This document shows, in pieces, positions 1 through 10,900 of a DNA stretch of 64,000 nucleotides. Source of the DNA: Trifolium pratense (taxonomy: Eukaryota > Streptophyta > Magnoliopsida > Fabales > Fabaceae); the NCBI RefSeq assembly GCF_020283565.1, contig NC_060060.1, positions 18,600,001 to 18,664,000 of the forward strand, in the 5' to 3' direction. A model generated the notes under the pieces. The model saw nothing but the letters and a program-made list of their open reading frames with translations. It had not been told where the DNA came from and searched no databases. Made by a program: the position numbers and the translations under genes. Each line of letters begins with the position of its first letter. Within the stretch, counting starts at the first letter, position 1.

Positions 1-8
1 CGTGATTA

Positions 9-135
9 ATTGCGGGGATTTTAAACCTATTTTGGGGGGTTCTATGTCATACTTGCGGGGGTTTTAAGCAACTGTGGTATGTTGTGTTCTTACTGCACTA
101 ATTTTGAGGAGGTTCCAAACCCCCGCAAAAGATGC
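9..135. repeat. Edge of a foldback/MITE-like repeat with G/C-run ends
   Basis: Two G-run motifs of the form TTGCGGGG-TTTTAA (about 9-22 and 55-68) face a complementary AAACCCCCGCAA near 118-130. This resembles the terminal repeats of a small non-autonomous element. No target-site duplication was found, and the window edge may cut the element. Nothing else recognisable lies between here and 416. Confidence 0.35.
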
Positions 136-416
136 AAAATAAATCAAACATTCTCCAGCACTAGATTAGCGCTAGATGTGGAAACATAAAAGTCATGGGT
201 ACCAAAATTGATTAATTTCGGTTTGCATCTACTGAAATGAACTTTTGATCAATGTTTTTCTTTCACTTCTTGGTCTTATCCTAGCATCTATGTTGTGCCC
301 AATTGTACAACTCAAAATAAGGAGGAAAAAAGGAACAACCAAAATACAGGAAAAACACAACACCAGAAGAAAAACCACAGAAGGGGGGAGCATCAAAACC
401 ACTCCTAACCACCTCG

Positions 417-1030
417 TTATGCCGTACCAAATATTAGCAGCAAGCCTGCAATGTAAAAAAGATGCTGCGACGACTCCAAAACAACATCACACATGGGGAA
501 AGCAGCCTCGTCAACACGGATTACATCTCGGCGACTGAGATTTGCTCTAGTAGGTACTCTATCCAACAATACTTGCCAAGACAAGGCACTCACCTTAGAC
601 GGAACACCACTCTTCCAAATATACTTAAAAACAAAAGAATCCAGCCGGGACAAAGGATTGTTTATCAGAATTGTATTTTCTAAATAAACAAACACAGATT
701 TCACCGAAATAAACAAAGCATCAGCTAACTAAAGTTAGGAACAAACCAAAATTTAACTCATTGTGTCTCCACTCCTTCACGCTATCATCTTTTCAAACAG
801 ATGATTGGCTCCTCATTCCATTCATAATTGGCTCCTCATTCCATTCATAAAACAAGCATGTTGCGGCTTTCGATCTTCAAATCCATCATTTCCAAGAGGC
901 AACTTTAATTTCATCCACCAGACCAGTAATATCATAAACTCCATTATCAAAGATCATTCTGTTTTGATGTCTCCATATTGACCAGATAACAGCACTACAA
1001 ATCATAACCATACCTTGACGCAACAATTTA
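417..1030 (-). pseudogene. Degenerate LINE fragments (RT zinc-binding domain)
   Basis: On the minus strand 417-716 encodes a typical plant zf-RVT segment: IWKSGVPSKVSALSWQVLLD, then PTRANL and a decayed Cys/His region ending in SSQHLF. At about 880-1025, also minus, is a second LINE-like piece with AVIWSIWRHQNRMIF and DEIKVASWK. In intact LINEs the second motif follows zf-RVT, but on this strand it precedes it. The pieces are therefore rearranged or come from two insertions. A tandem duplication of roughly 23 bp (TGGCTCCTCATTCCATTCAT, about 806-850) lies between them. No complete ORF remains. Confidence 0.7.
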
Positions 1031-1174
1031 TTCCCTGGAGTTGCAACAAAAACTATCCACTACAGAACATAACAGTTTACATTCAAACAACAAGCAGAAC
1101 TACCTCAGTAAAACAAAGATCATCCGCACCAATCAATCAATCAATCTCATATGATTAATAAGGAATAGAAACGA

Positions 1175-1435
1175 ATTGAAGCGTAAGATCAGAACCGAAT
1201 TGAAACCGAATCCAAGCTGAATCGAAACATTTTCGGTAGATACGAACCAAATTGAAGCGTTTTCGGTAGACCGAAGCTGAATCGAAGCATTTTCGGTAAA
1301 TAAGAACCGAATCGAAGCGTTTTGGTAGATAGAAACCGGATCTAAGGAAGATAGGATCTAAGGAAGATGAAGATGAACAACAACTACAGCAGGGTGAACA
1401 ACAACTACAGCAGGGTGAACAACAACAACAAATCG
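1175..1435. repeat. Two minisatellite blocks
   Basis: From 1175 to 1345 a unit of about 30 bp (GAATCGAAGCGTTTTCGGTA with variants) recurs about four times, in higher-order pairs of about 60 bp. From about 1372 to 1430 a 20-bp unit (AACAACAACTACAGCAGGGT) repeats. The minus-strand ORF across them has a repetitive peptide (repeats of FDS and YRK) and is probably not a gene. From 1540 to 2390 I see only AT-rich spacer with G-runs at 1577-1650. Confidence 0.75.
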
Positions 1436-2390
1436 AGGATGAAAGGAATTGATTTTCTTTGCAGGGTGACAACAATAACGACAACTCTGTTTTGTTTGCA
1501 AGAAATTGATTTCTGTTTAGCATTTTCGGTATCTATGCGAAATTAAGCGATTTTGGGTTCTACAACCCGAATTCAAGTTATTGGGGGGCATGAGGCCAAA
1601 TCCAGGGATATTTTGGGATTTTTGGGGGGCCTAGAACAATCTCGGGGGGCCTAAAGAGAAATTTTCAATGATTACTTAGTTATCCAAAGATTTTGGGCTC
1701 TTGCCGGAAAATAAATAGCCCAACAAATATATTTTTTGGGTTGGGCCAAGAAAAAAACCTATAGAGAAATTTGAATTTTTCTCTTCCCAGCCTCTGTCCG
1801 TATTTCTTTTCTACCCCTCAATTTTTTATTTTTGCACTTGAATAATATTTCGGAACGCATTCTCCGAATTTTTTTGTCTTGAAAAAAACTTCGGGATGTG
1901 TTTATGTTGGTAAGTTTTAGTTTTCTCTTTTCAATTTATTGTTCTAAAGGGTAGTTTAGTCATTTTGTAAGTTTTAGGGTGGGAGGGACATGTAGAGGCG
2001 TGACAGGAGATTCTTCATTTTCTTATAACTAGGCATTTAAAAGAATACAATATTTATGGTGTCCGAATGTGTATCTACAAATAAAAACTATTAGAATTGA
2101 AAGTTGGACAATCTTATAAAATCGGTTTGAACGGTGAGAATTGTCGATTCTTTATAAATTTATATTCAAACCATCTCACATCTGATTTGCAACTTCTTAA
2201 CAACATATAATTTATATGTATTGATGTGTATTTTTACAAATAATATACAATTTTTTGAGGTGGAAAGAGTTAGGCAAAAAAATCAATGCATGCATAACTC
2301 AACGGTTAATTTTTCATTTCAAGAACCGTGTATGATTACCTTATAAAAACAAACTTTTTGTTTTATGATTAGGAAAACGGTTAATACATA

Positions 2391-2545
2391 ATGTTAGAAT
2401 CTATTATTGGTTATATGAAACATAATATGGAATCATCATCATCACCTTCCCATTTCTCTTCTTCTTCAATCTTCCTTTCACCTTCTTCAGCCAACACTTT
2501 GCTTCAACAAACTCATGTTACTTTATGGATTTTACGTCTATCTAT
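2391..2545 (+). other. Possible 5' leader exon with upstream ORF
   Basis: A short ORF opens at 2391 with a Ser-rich N-terminus and meets a plausible donor (ATG|GTATTTTT) at about 2546. A good acceptor (TTTTTATGCACAG) lies at about 3184, just before the coiled-coil gene. This could be a transcribed leader joined to that gene by a 0.64-kb intron. The intron would contain a (TTA)n microsatellite at 2698-2745. Nothing proves that it is translated, and it may be untranslated leader. Confidence 0.3.
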
Positions 2546-2694
2546 GGTATTTTTCCCCTTCTTTCAAATTATTTGGTTAAATATTCTAAGCCCATAATTT
2601 CATTGCAAGAAATGTATATGTATTATTCTATGTTATGTTGAATGTAACCTAATCAAATGAAATGAAAAATTAAATCTATTGTACATGCATGTTG

Positions 2695-2697
<3 letters not shown>

Positions 2698-2745
<48 letters not shown>
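2698..2745. repeat. (TTA)n microsatellite
   Basis: About 16 uninterrupted TTA triplets in the presumed leader intron of the coiled-coil gene. Confidence 0.95.
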
Positions 2746-2746
<1 letters not shown>

Positions 2747-3230
2747 AGATGATATATTTTTTTAGGTGATGTTACCCGACAAACATTATGATAAGTTTGA
2801 ATCAATCAACCCTAAAAGTGGATTATGAAGATTTAATATACATGTTTGCCCTATAATGAAAGATTTATGTAGCATTGATGATTATTGTAATTACTAGTAT
2901 ATTTATTTATGATAAACTTTGTTACCTTCCCATAAGCTTATGCCAAATCAATCAAGTATCAATATATAACTAATGCAATTTAGATGTGCATTGAAAAGTT
3001 ATTTAGATGAGAATATCTTTCACACATGTTATTGATAATATATAGTTTGCCACTAATATTTTTCAAATGATGAAATTTGTGTAATATATCCTCAAATTTA
3101 ATTACTTAAAATTATGTTTCATAACATCTAATATTTGGTACTTTTAGGATTTATTCAATCTCTTTGTCTATTTTTTATGCACAGGTAATAAAAAGGTTTA
3201 TTGAATGTCACATTTGTAAAAGAGAAAACA

Positions 3231-5273
3231 ATGAATAATGTATATGAAGAGCTAGATGAAGCTAAAAATGAAATTGAAACACTCAAAGTAGAACTTAGAG
3301 GCAAGACAAGTTCATTTAAGAACTTGAAAAGTTCTCATGATGCAAAAGTCAATATAATAGAAGAAGCTCTTTCCAAAGTTGAGAAGCTTGAACAAGAATT
3401 GCACGAAAAAGCGCATGAATTCACTTACTCAGAGCAATTACATGAATATCACAACTCAAATTTGAGTCCGGTGGAGCGCAGAGAGCAACAACGAACTAAT
3501 AATCGGTTAAAACAGTTTAAGCCATGTACAAAGGAATGTGAGTTGGAAAAATCTACATTGCTTGATGAAATTTTCTTATTGAAATCAAAGTTAGATTCTC
3601 AAGTTATAATATCACAAGATCTACAATATCAATTACAAATGTGTAAACAATTACTTGCACATGAAGAAAGCCAGAGAAAGTCTTTGGAAGTTGAAGTTTT
3701 AGACTTGAAATTACAAATTGAATTTGTAAATTCTCAGAAAGACGAAGATGTTGACGATCTTACACATGCATTGAAATACTCAAATGAGGAGTTAGAGCAA
3801 GAAAATCATCAATTAAGGAAGTCTTTAAGAGAATTTCAGGAATCTCACGAAGCGAAAGCTTCATATTCTCTTTCGACGTTGCGATCAAATCTTAGAGGTT
3901 TGGAACAAACTCACAAAGAGTGTGTCTCGATTTTTCAAACTAGACAAGCTGGCTGGAGTTTTAAGCTAGAACAAATGTCAGAAAATATCGAAAACTATCG
4001 GTATGCATTAGAAACTAAAGCTACAACAATAGAAAAGCTCGAAACGGAGTTGGAATGTTCTGATTCTTCTAATATTGAGCTGATGTTGTTGAATGAGGAG
4101 ATGTATGTGATGTTACTAGTCTTAAAAGAAGGGATTTATGAATACAATGAAGTACAACAATCGGTGAATAATGAACGCAATTACCACAAGGTAATGCTTG
4201 AAGAATCGACAAAGTGTCGAACCAAAATTGATTTGAAAGAACAACATAGGGGAGTCTATGGTGGTTTAGAAAAACCAAACATTGAATTGGATGGGGAAAC
4301 ATATGAAATAAGTGAAATAGAGTTCGAATTACAAATGTGGAAATCGGTGGTTGAAAGTTTGAGGAATGATCTCGAAGAAAATCGTGTAATACGAAAAGCA
4401 CTTGAAAAATCACTACTTACACAAGTAGATTTTAGTGAAAGCCTCAAGCAAGAGAAAGATAGCTTGGATAATAAGTTAGAAGCAAAAGAAAATGAAATAG
4501 ATTATTTGCAACTACATGTTTTTGTATTGGAGCATGAACTAAAAGCAAGGGAAACAAAAACTTATGAACAAGAACCATTTAGAAGAGAGTTTGAGAGAGA
4601 GAATCATATAAAGAGAAAAAATATGGCAACAAATGAACTCATGCGACATGTTACTTCATTGGAAAAGAAATTCACTACTTCATTGATACCTTTTAATTCA
4701 CAATTAGATGAGAAACATGCTGAAATTATTCTAGTACAAGAAATTTGTGATAAGTTATCAGAAGCTGAGGCTTTAGCTATTATTGAATTTGAAGAGAAGA
4801 AATTGATGATGGAAGAACTTGAGGATGATATTAATGACATGGAGGATAAACTAAAATTGCAAGAAGAGAATTTGAATCAATTGAAACAACTTGCATTGGA
4901 TATTGAAATGAAAATAGATTCCAAACAGTTAAGAATAAAGGAGTTGAATGATCAAATGGAGAATAAGCTAAGAGGCTCAGATGTTTTGCTTCAAAAAATC
5001 AAGATGGAGAATGAAAGTTTGCTTGAAAATGGTGCAAGATTATCACTAGAAAAGGAAACTTTGTTGGGTTTTGTTATGGAATTAGGTGATAAAATGAGTG
5101 ATTACGCAGCTGCAGATACTAATCTCGCTGATGTGTGGAGAAATTCGGTTCAATCTTTTGAGAAAGATTGTGTAGGAGAAACGAATTTTAAAAATGATGA
5201 TGGATTGTTTGTAAAAGAGAATATGATAGTACATTCTCCTACAAGGTTAAATAAATCTATTTCTCTGATTTAG
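3231..5273 (+). CDS. Long coiled-coil protein, At4g38062-like
   Basis: This single-exon ORF starts at ATG 3231 (MNNVYEELDEAKNEIETLK). The frame is open upstream to 3201, but only from a non-ATG codon. The 680-aa product is rich in Glu, Lys, Leu and Gln with heptad patterning almost throughout and no membrane segment, so it is predicted to form an extended coiled coil. Blocks resemble Arabidopsis At4g38062, a protein of unknown function: LLDEIFLLKSKLDSQ near residue 110, IEFELQMWKSVVESLR near 362, and a late KKLMMEELEDDI block. From memory that homologue is about 1000 residues, so this copy looks shortened, with the central repeats compressed. The role is unknown; a scaffold or cytoskeletal role would be a guess. 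The 5274-5700 flank is AT-rich and should hold the 3' UTR. Confidence 0.8.
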   Translation: MNNVYEELDEAKNEIETLKVELRGKTSSFKNLKSSHDAKVNIIEEALSKVEKLEQELHEKAHEFTYSEQLHEYHNSNLSPVERREQQRTNNRLKQFKPCTKECELEKSTLLDEIFLLKSKLDSQVIISQDLQYQLQMCKQLLAHEESQRKSLEVEVLDLKLQIEFVNSQKDEDVDDLTHALKYSNEELEQENHQLRKSLREFQESHEAKASYSLSTLRSNLRGLEQTHKECVSIFQTRQAGWSFKLEQMSENIENYRYALETKATTIEKLETELECSDSSNIELMLLNEEMYVMLLVLKEGIYEYNEVQQSVNNERNYHKVMLEESTKCRTKIDLKEQHRGVYGGLEKPNIELDGETYEISEIEFELQMWKSVVESLRNDLEENRVIRKALEKSLLTQVDFSESLKQEKDSLDNKLEAKENEIDYLQLHVFVLEHELKARETKTYEQEPFRREFERENHIKRKNMATNELMRHVTSLEKKFTTSLIPFNSQLDEKHAEIILVQEICDKLSEAEALAIIEFEEKKLMMEELEDDINDMEDKLKLQEENLNQLKQLALDIEMKIDSKQLRIKELNDQMENKLRGSDVLLQKIKMENESLLENGARLSLEKETLLGFVMELGDKMSDYAAADTNLADVWRNSVQSFEKDCVGETNFKNDDGLFVKENMIVHSPTRLNKSISLI

Positions 5274-5890
5274 TCATCATCATCTAAGGAACTCAACAAT
5301 AAGAATTGAATGTGTATAGATTATATTAGCAAAAAGGTCATGTAGATGTAGATAGTTGTAAGTATGATAATTTCATTAGAATGTATAATATGGAATTTAT
5401 TTTGTTTTAGATTGTGTATTATTTTTATGTGTTTCAATGCAATTTTGAGTTTCTTTTATAATCAACAAATATTCTTCATCCCTAAGTGATTTATAGAAGT
5501 AGCCCATACAAATCAACGTCTTACAAATTATAATCATTTTATCCTTCATTTATGGTTACTTATTGGTTAGCTAATTTCAAATTAAATTCTCTATTTTTAT
5601 GGATTCTTTTGTTTCTTGTATAAATTTTTCTTACAAAATAATAACAATGTTGATTCATCCAACTTTCAAATGAACTTAGCTTAAAATAAAATACTTCTAA
5701 CATATGATAATGGAGTTACAGGATGGGGATGGTGCCTTCGTGATCACCGAATGTGTTTTATACTTGCAGTTGCAGGAACTAATTTCATTCAAGGAAGATT
5801 GAGCACATTGGAAAGAGAAGCAATGACACTAAAAGAAGTAATGATCAAAGGGTTTTCTCGTATCATATTTGAAGTGATTCAAATTTTGTT

Positions 5891-5950
5891 TTTTTAAGAA
5901 GATAAATTAGCCCCTCAAATTGACACTAGAGAGAATCGAACCTGAGACTT
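5891..5950 (-). mobile_element. 5'-truncated SINE remnant
   Basis: A T-run at the left (the A-tail on the minus strand) is followed by a minus-strand RNA polymerase III B-box-like GGTTCGATTC at about 5934-5943. Near-identical 15-bp flanks, GATTCAAATTTTGTT (5876-5890) and GATTCAAAAATTGTT (5951-5965), look like a target-site duplication. Confidence 0.6.
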
Positions 5951-5979
5951 GATTCAAAAATTGTTGTAGAGGTTATCTC

Positions 5980-6441
5980 CAGGGCCGGCCCTGTGGGTGT
6001 GCAAGGTGAGCCACCGCACAAGGCCTCAAACATTTAGGGCCTTTAATTGTTTATATCGGTCTATTAAAAAATTTATATATGTAAAAAAATTAATGACTTT
6101 GTTACTACTAAAAATATTTTATAACTCAAAAAATAAATTATTTAATAAATACACTCTTAATTTTATAAATAACTTGCGGTTGATTGTAAAAAAAGAAGCA
6201 ACATTACAGAAAAGTTTTTTTTTCCTAAGAAAATGTAAAGTTGATAATGATATTAGATTGAAGGTGTATTTTAATGTCATTGATTAAAATATGTCGCTTT
6301 TAGATGTTATTTACTATGATGACTATTTTTTATGTTATTTATGATTTAAATAGAGAATGACTTTTAAAAAAAATTATATTTTTGTTAAAGATCTATTTTA
6401 AATTTTCAAACAGAGCCTCCAAATTCTCGGGACCGGTCCTT
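5980..6441. mobile_element. hAT-type non-autonomous element (462 bp) with 8-bp TSD
   Basis: The left end is CAGGGCCGGCCCTG. The right end, read on the minus strand, is AAGGACCGGTCCCG, giving terminal inverted repeats that match at most positions. Exact 8-bp copies of GTTATCTC flank the element at 5972-5979 and 6442-6449, the target-duplication length of hAT elements. The internal sequence is AT-rich; its 96-aa ORF is not a recognisable transposase. Confidence 0.85.
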
Positions 6442-6590
6442 GTTATCTCATCTAGGCAAGTTGGCCTGTATTATTGTTAGCTTCAAATTTTAAGGTCAAG
6501 TTTGTTAAGCGACAAACGAATAACATTGCTCACCACTTAACAAGAGCGACGTATTCCATAACTAATCAATTCCTCATTATATATACCGTA

Positions 6591-7019
6591 ATGAACCCTA
6601 TTTAATAAATATAATGAATTAATTTTATTATTGTAAAAAAAATCATGATAATGATTGTTTGTATTAACCTATTCTCAAAAGAAAAACAATAGTTTGGTCA
6701 AAAAAAAAAAACAATAGTTTGGCATAAGAAAAATATGTGGAAAAAATAATTGGTGTAGAAGACAGTTCAGAAACGTGAATGTTTGAAGAAGACACGTGGA
6801 AATCAAATCCATGGCTGACACAACACAACACAACACAACATTATGGATATTCTGGCGCACAAATGAAACACTTTCGGTCGGGTCCACAACTAATAATAAT
6901 AATATTTTTCAATTTATTATTTTATAATAATAATAATAATTACTTTAAATAAATAAAAATAAAAATAAAAAGATTATTATGTTTTTTTGTTGTTCTATGC
7001 TTTTTGCATTTGCATTTCG
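6591..7019. other. AT-rich spacer, presumed MSL promoter region
   Basis: No coding or mobile-element signature was seen. There are A-runs, AAT/TAA microsatellite-like stretches at 6890-6950 and ACACA repeats at 6818-6840. Its position just upstream of the channel gene's leader makes it the likely promoter region. Confidence 0.4.
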
Positions 7020-7312
7020 CCTCGTAGAAGCAGATAGACGAAAAATCCATTGTTGAGGTTAGAAACTCTTTGAAATATTTAGAGTCTTGTTTTTCTTCTT
7101 CATCTTCATCTTCATTACAGGTAATTAATCAATTCTATAAACTTTACCGAATTTCAATTATTTTATTGCAATTTTACCTTAAATTTACATATTCGCTGTT
7201 TCATTCAATTCATATGCTTCTCTGCTATAACCTAATTTTAATGTTTAAGTCATCAAATCAAATTGTTCAATTTTGAGGTTAAGTTAAGTTTTTTAGTTGT
7301 ATAAGAATTTTA

Positions 7313-7341
7313 ATGTATGTATGTATGTATGTATGTATGTG
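7313..7341. repeat. (ATGT)n microsatellite in leader intron
   Basis: Seven ATGT units lie in the intron between the untranslated leader exons of the channel gene. A short (TG)n run occurs at about 7692-7707 in the same intron. Confidence 0.9.
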
Positions 7342-7914
7342 CCCCCCAAATGTTAGAGACAATTAGAAAATTTTCATTGTTGTTGATTGAAGATTGCGTA
7401 AAATAACAGTTTGTTCAAATTCCGCTATGTTACGACGATCGGCCTAAGTTTTGACTAGTCATCATCGGTTTACCCACTTGCTGAGTGTTATAGGGCTGCC
7501 ACAAGGTTATAATTGTTATTTGACAACACTTTGTACTAATTAGTGTATTGCAGAACAATATCTGTTGGTTCAAATTTCGCTACACTAAATAGTGCTATTT
7601 GACAATACTAGATTTATTTAGGTTTCTATTCCGTGTTGTGAACTCGCGATCCATCAAGAGCTAGTTTAAGATCTTTTGGAGTTACTGTTTTGTGTGTGTG
7701 TGTGTGTAGAATTAAGGCTGAGTGAAGTTTACATGTTTGAAATCCTTAACCTTTCGGATGCTTTGCGTGATTAATATCAGTTTTGCTGCAGGAAACTGAG
7801 TTGAAAGATTGTTAAAGTCTATCTGCAACAGAATATCTCTATAGAGTATAGACTGCTGAGTTGAATTGTATTCAAAGTCTGCAATATTACGTGGCGATTT
7901 ATCTTGATACAATA

Positions 7915-10900
7915 ATGGCTCTTCCTGGTTCCCTGCAACTGTCTCATGGATTGGGACTTTGCAGGAACCTGAGCTCCAATAAAGATATGGTACTAGAACT
8001 ATCTTCAGTTCCACATTCTTTGTGCAGGGTTTGGTTTTGCATATTTCTCACTTTTTTTACCACTTTATGGTTTACAGAGGGTAAAGGGGAGATGCAAGTT
8101 ACAGTTGTTCAATGCATGTCCTTCATATCCAGTTTCGGTACGTTCTTAAAAACTTTGAGATTTGGTCAGGTTGCTTACTTTTTATTCAACGTGTAATTGG
8201 TGTTCCAAAATATTTGTGGTTTTGTTGTGAAACTGTAACTTGGCATGCAACTGATCATTTTTTTTCGAATTACTGACTTCTTAGTACTTTTTTTATTCAA
8301 TAGACAAATGTTAGTTATGTTAGTGTTTTAACTTTTAAGGGTTTGAACCTTGGACTTCTTGGTACTGTTTGATTTTGATTATACGCTATATTTGTTTTTC
8401 GTCATTTATTTGTCTCAGCTAATCTTTTAGCTATTAGATGTGATCCATGATACACCTATCAATAAAGGGTATTATGTGTAGCTGATGGGATAATGAGTCT
8501 TGAGCGCCCAACGATTGGGTTGAACAGGATTCCAAGATTCAGTATTCCGTCACTAGCATAAAATTTCATAGCGATGAATGAAACGTTCAGCATTCTGCTA
8601 GTATCCTTAATATTGTCATTGACAATTTGTCAAGCAATAATGTTAATGTGCTAATTATATGCCTGTATTTAATGATGGTTGAATATTGATAATGTATGTA
8701 GTATTAATATTAATGATTAGATGAATAAGTAATGCCTTTTCAAAAGAAATTGCATTACTAGAAAGTGACTGTTAGACAATCTTCCATTGCAGTTCATGAA
8801 ACATGACTATAGGGGTCTCCAACACCTCCGTCATATAAACAGGTCAACAAATAGATTGTCTTGCAGATCCCGCTCTTTTAAATGTCATTGTTTCTTAGTG
8901 CCAGGCCAACACATTCCTGCCGTTAAGGTGGCTACTACAGTGCTAACAAGGTGAATTTTGTGATTTTGCAGCCATCAAGCGTACAAATTTAAGTGCTCTT
9001 TTTTTTTATTGATATACACTAACATATTTTTCTGCAGGTGCTGTAATGTGTTACAAAATAGTCCAGTCGTTGTAAAGTTGATTCCTGCTGTTGGCATTAT
9101 CATTTTTGCAGTATGGGGTGTTGGTCCATTAATGTTTCAGACAAGGAAACTATTTTTTCAGGTTTTAGCAATTGTTCTATTATTCCAGCTTTGTACTACC
9201 AGATTCAATGCTTTTGACATGTAAGTCTAATAGTATACACTGTATTCTGCAGAAGAGTGATAATAGCTGGAAAAAAAGTACCACTCATTACATAGTTACT
9301 TCATATCTTCGACCATTACTGTTATGGACTGGAGCCATACTTATTTGCAGGTTTCACTATTACAAAATAATAACTTTATATGATGATGAATGAATTATAT
9401 CATTTTCTGATTATTCACATGCTAAATTGTTTGCTAATTGCAGAGCATTTGAGCCAGTAATTCTACCTACAGAAACTAGCCAGGCTGTTAAGGAACGACT
9501 TCTGAGTTTCGTTAAATCATTGTCGACTGTAGTGGCTTTTGCCTATTGTTTATCAAGGTGTGCCTATTTCATTACCTCTTTCAGAGTATCTCTTGAAATT
9601 GTAGAATCATTTGGTCACTTAGTGGTACTCGAATACTCGTAGTTAATTAAGCTATTTGGGATTTTCCCTTTTCATGAGAAGACTCGACTGATTTTCTATT
9701 ATTTTCACAAGTTGTGACATCGTCATATTTTTTGCTTAACAGCTTTTTTTTGCTTTAATGAACAATTTTTCTGACTGTTTTCAAGACACATCATTATTGT
9801 AGCAGTGCTTATAAAGTCTTGCTTCATAAACTAATTGTGTTCTACTCTTATGCAGTGTAATTCAACAAGCACAGAAATTTGTAACAGAGAATGCAGATAC
9901 AAGCGACACAAGAAATGTTGGTACCTTTTCTCTATGTAAATATATGCAAATTGCAACTAATTTCACCACATTTAATGATGTCATTCCTGAAATTCCATTC
10001 AATTAATATATATTTTATTTTTTAGTATCATTTTTATTCCATGGAACAAGTTCTCATAAAACGGCAGTTCAGAATATACTATTACTTTTTTTGTTACATT
10101 AAGAAATTTAATTTCAGTTAACTTGACCTTAGGTATTTTTTCTTATAATCAAGACCAGATGAAGTAACAGTGGGTATTTGTTTCGGTTTCTAGATTTACC
10201 ATTTCTCCCTATCAATATATATTACAGATAGTGACTATTAGGAATTCACTAGATTAATTTTAACTCAGAAAGAAAAGCATGTAGAACTGGAAGGACTTGA
10301 ATATAATACATGACAGCTCCCAGCTCCACGTATAGGAGCTAAAGTAATTCATTGTGGCTGCATATGTGTTTAGATGAGATATCTTTATAGAAGGCTAGTA
10401 GCTTAGCAACTACTGTGCATTGAAGATAATAATTGTAAAAACTTGGCTTTCAATTAATCGCTTGATTGTTAGTTCTGGTTCAATTTCAAATGTATAATGA
10501 ATGCTCTGTTTTTGTCAGATGGGATTCCAATTTGCAGGCAAAGCTGTTTATTCTGCAGTATGGATTGCTGCCTTTTCATTGTTTATGGAATTGCTAGGCT
10601 TCTCTACCCAGAAATGGGTTACAGCAGGAGGTTTTGGGACAGTTTTGTTGACTCTTGCTGGTCGTGAGGTTTCTGATTTATCGTTGCTTATAATCTTCCC
10701 CACTCTCTTGTCTTTCACTGTTTTAGTGGCAGTTATGATATTGTGGAACTTATTAACATTGAATATTATCTGTTTAGATATTTACAAACTTCCTTTCAAG
10801 CGCGATGATTCATGCAACTCGGCCTTTTGTGGTAAATGAATGGATTCAAACGAAGATTGAAGGATATGAGGTTTCTGGCACTGTTGAGGTGTGTTAAGTT

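Larger units (their letters stand above)
5716..6590 (+). pseudogene. LINE-type RNase H fragment, split by two insertions
   Basis: 5716-5875 reads as the start of a retroelement RNase H (RVT_3) domain: GWGWCLRDH, then GRLSTLEREAMTLKEVM. The end of the same domain (FVKRQTNNIAHHLTRAT) reappears at about 6490-6560. The central part is missing or replaced by a SINE remnant (5891-5950) and a hAT-type MITE (5980-6441). It is a relic of a LINE or of a domesticated RNase H gene, with no intact ORF. Confidence 0.7.

Noticed and set aside
1155..1523. 122-aa minus-strand ORF with Cys/Ser runs
   Set aside because: Product of minisatellite blocks, with no family similarity.
7861..8196. Continuous ORF across the channel gene's first exon and intron
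   Set aside because: Only the first 25 codons from 7915 are exonic; a donor at 7990 and an acceptor at 8077 give the family sequence, so the rest is intron read-through.
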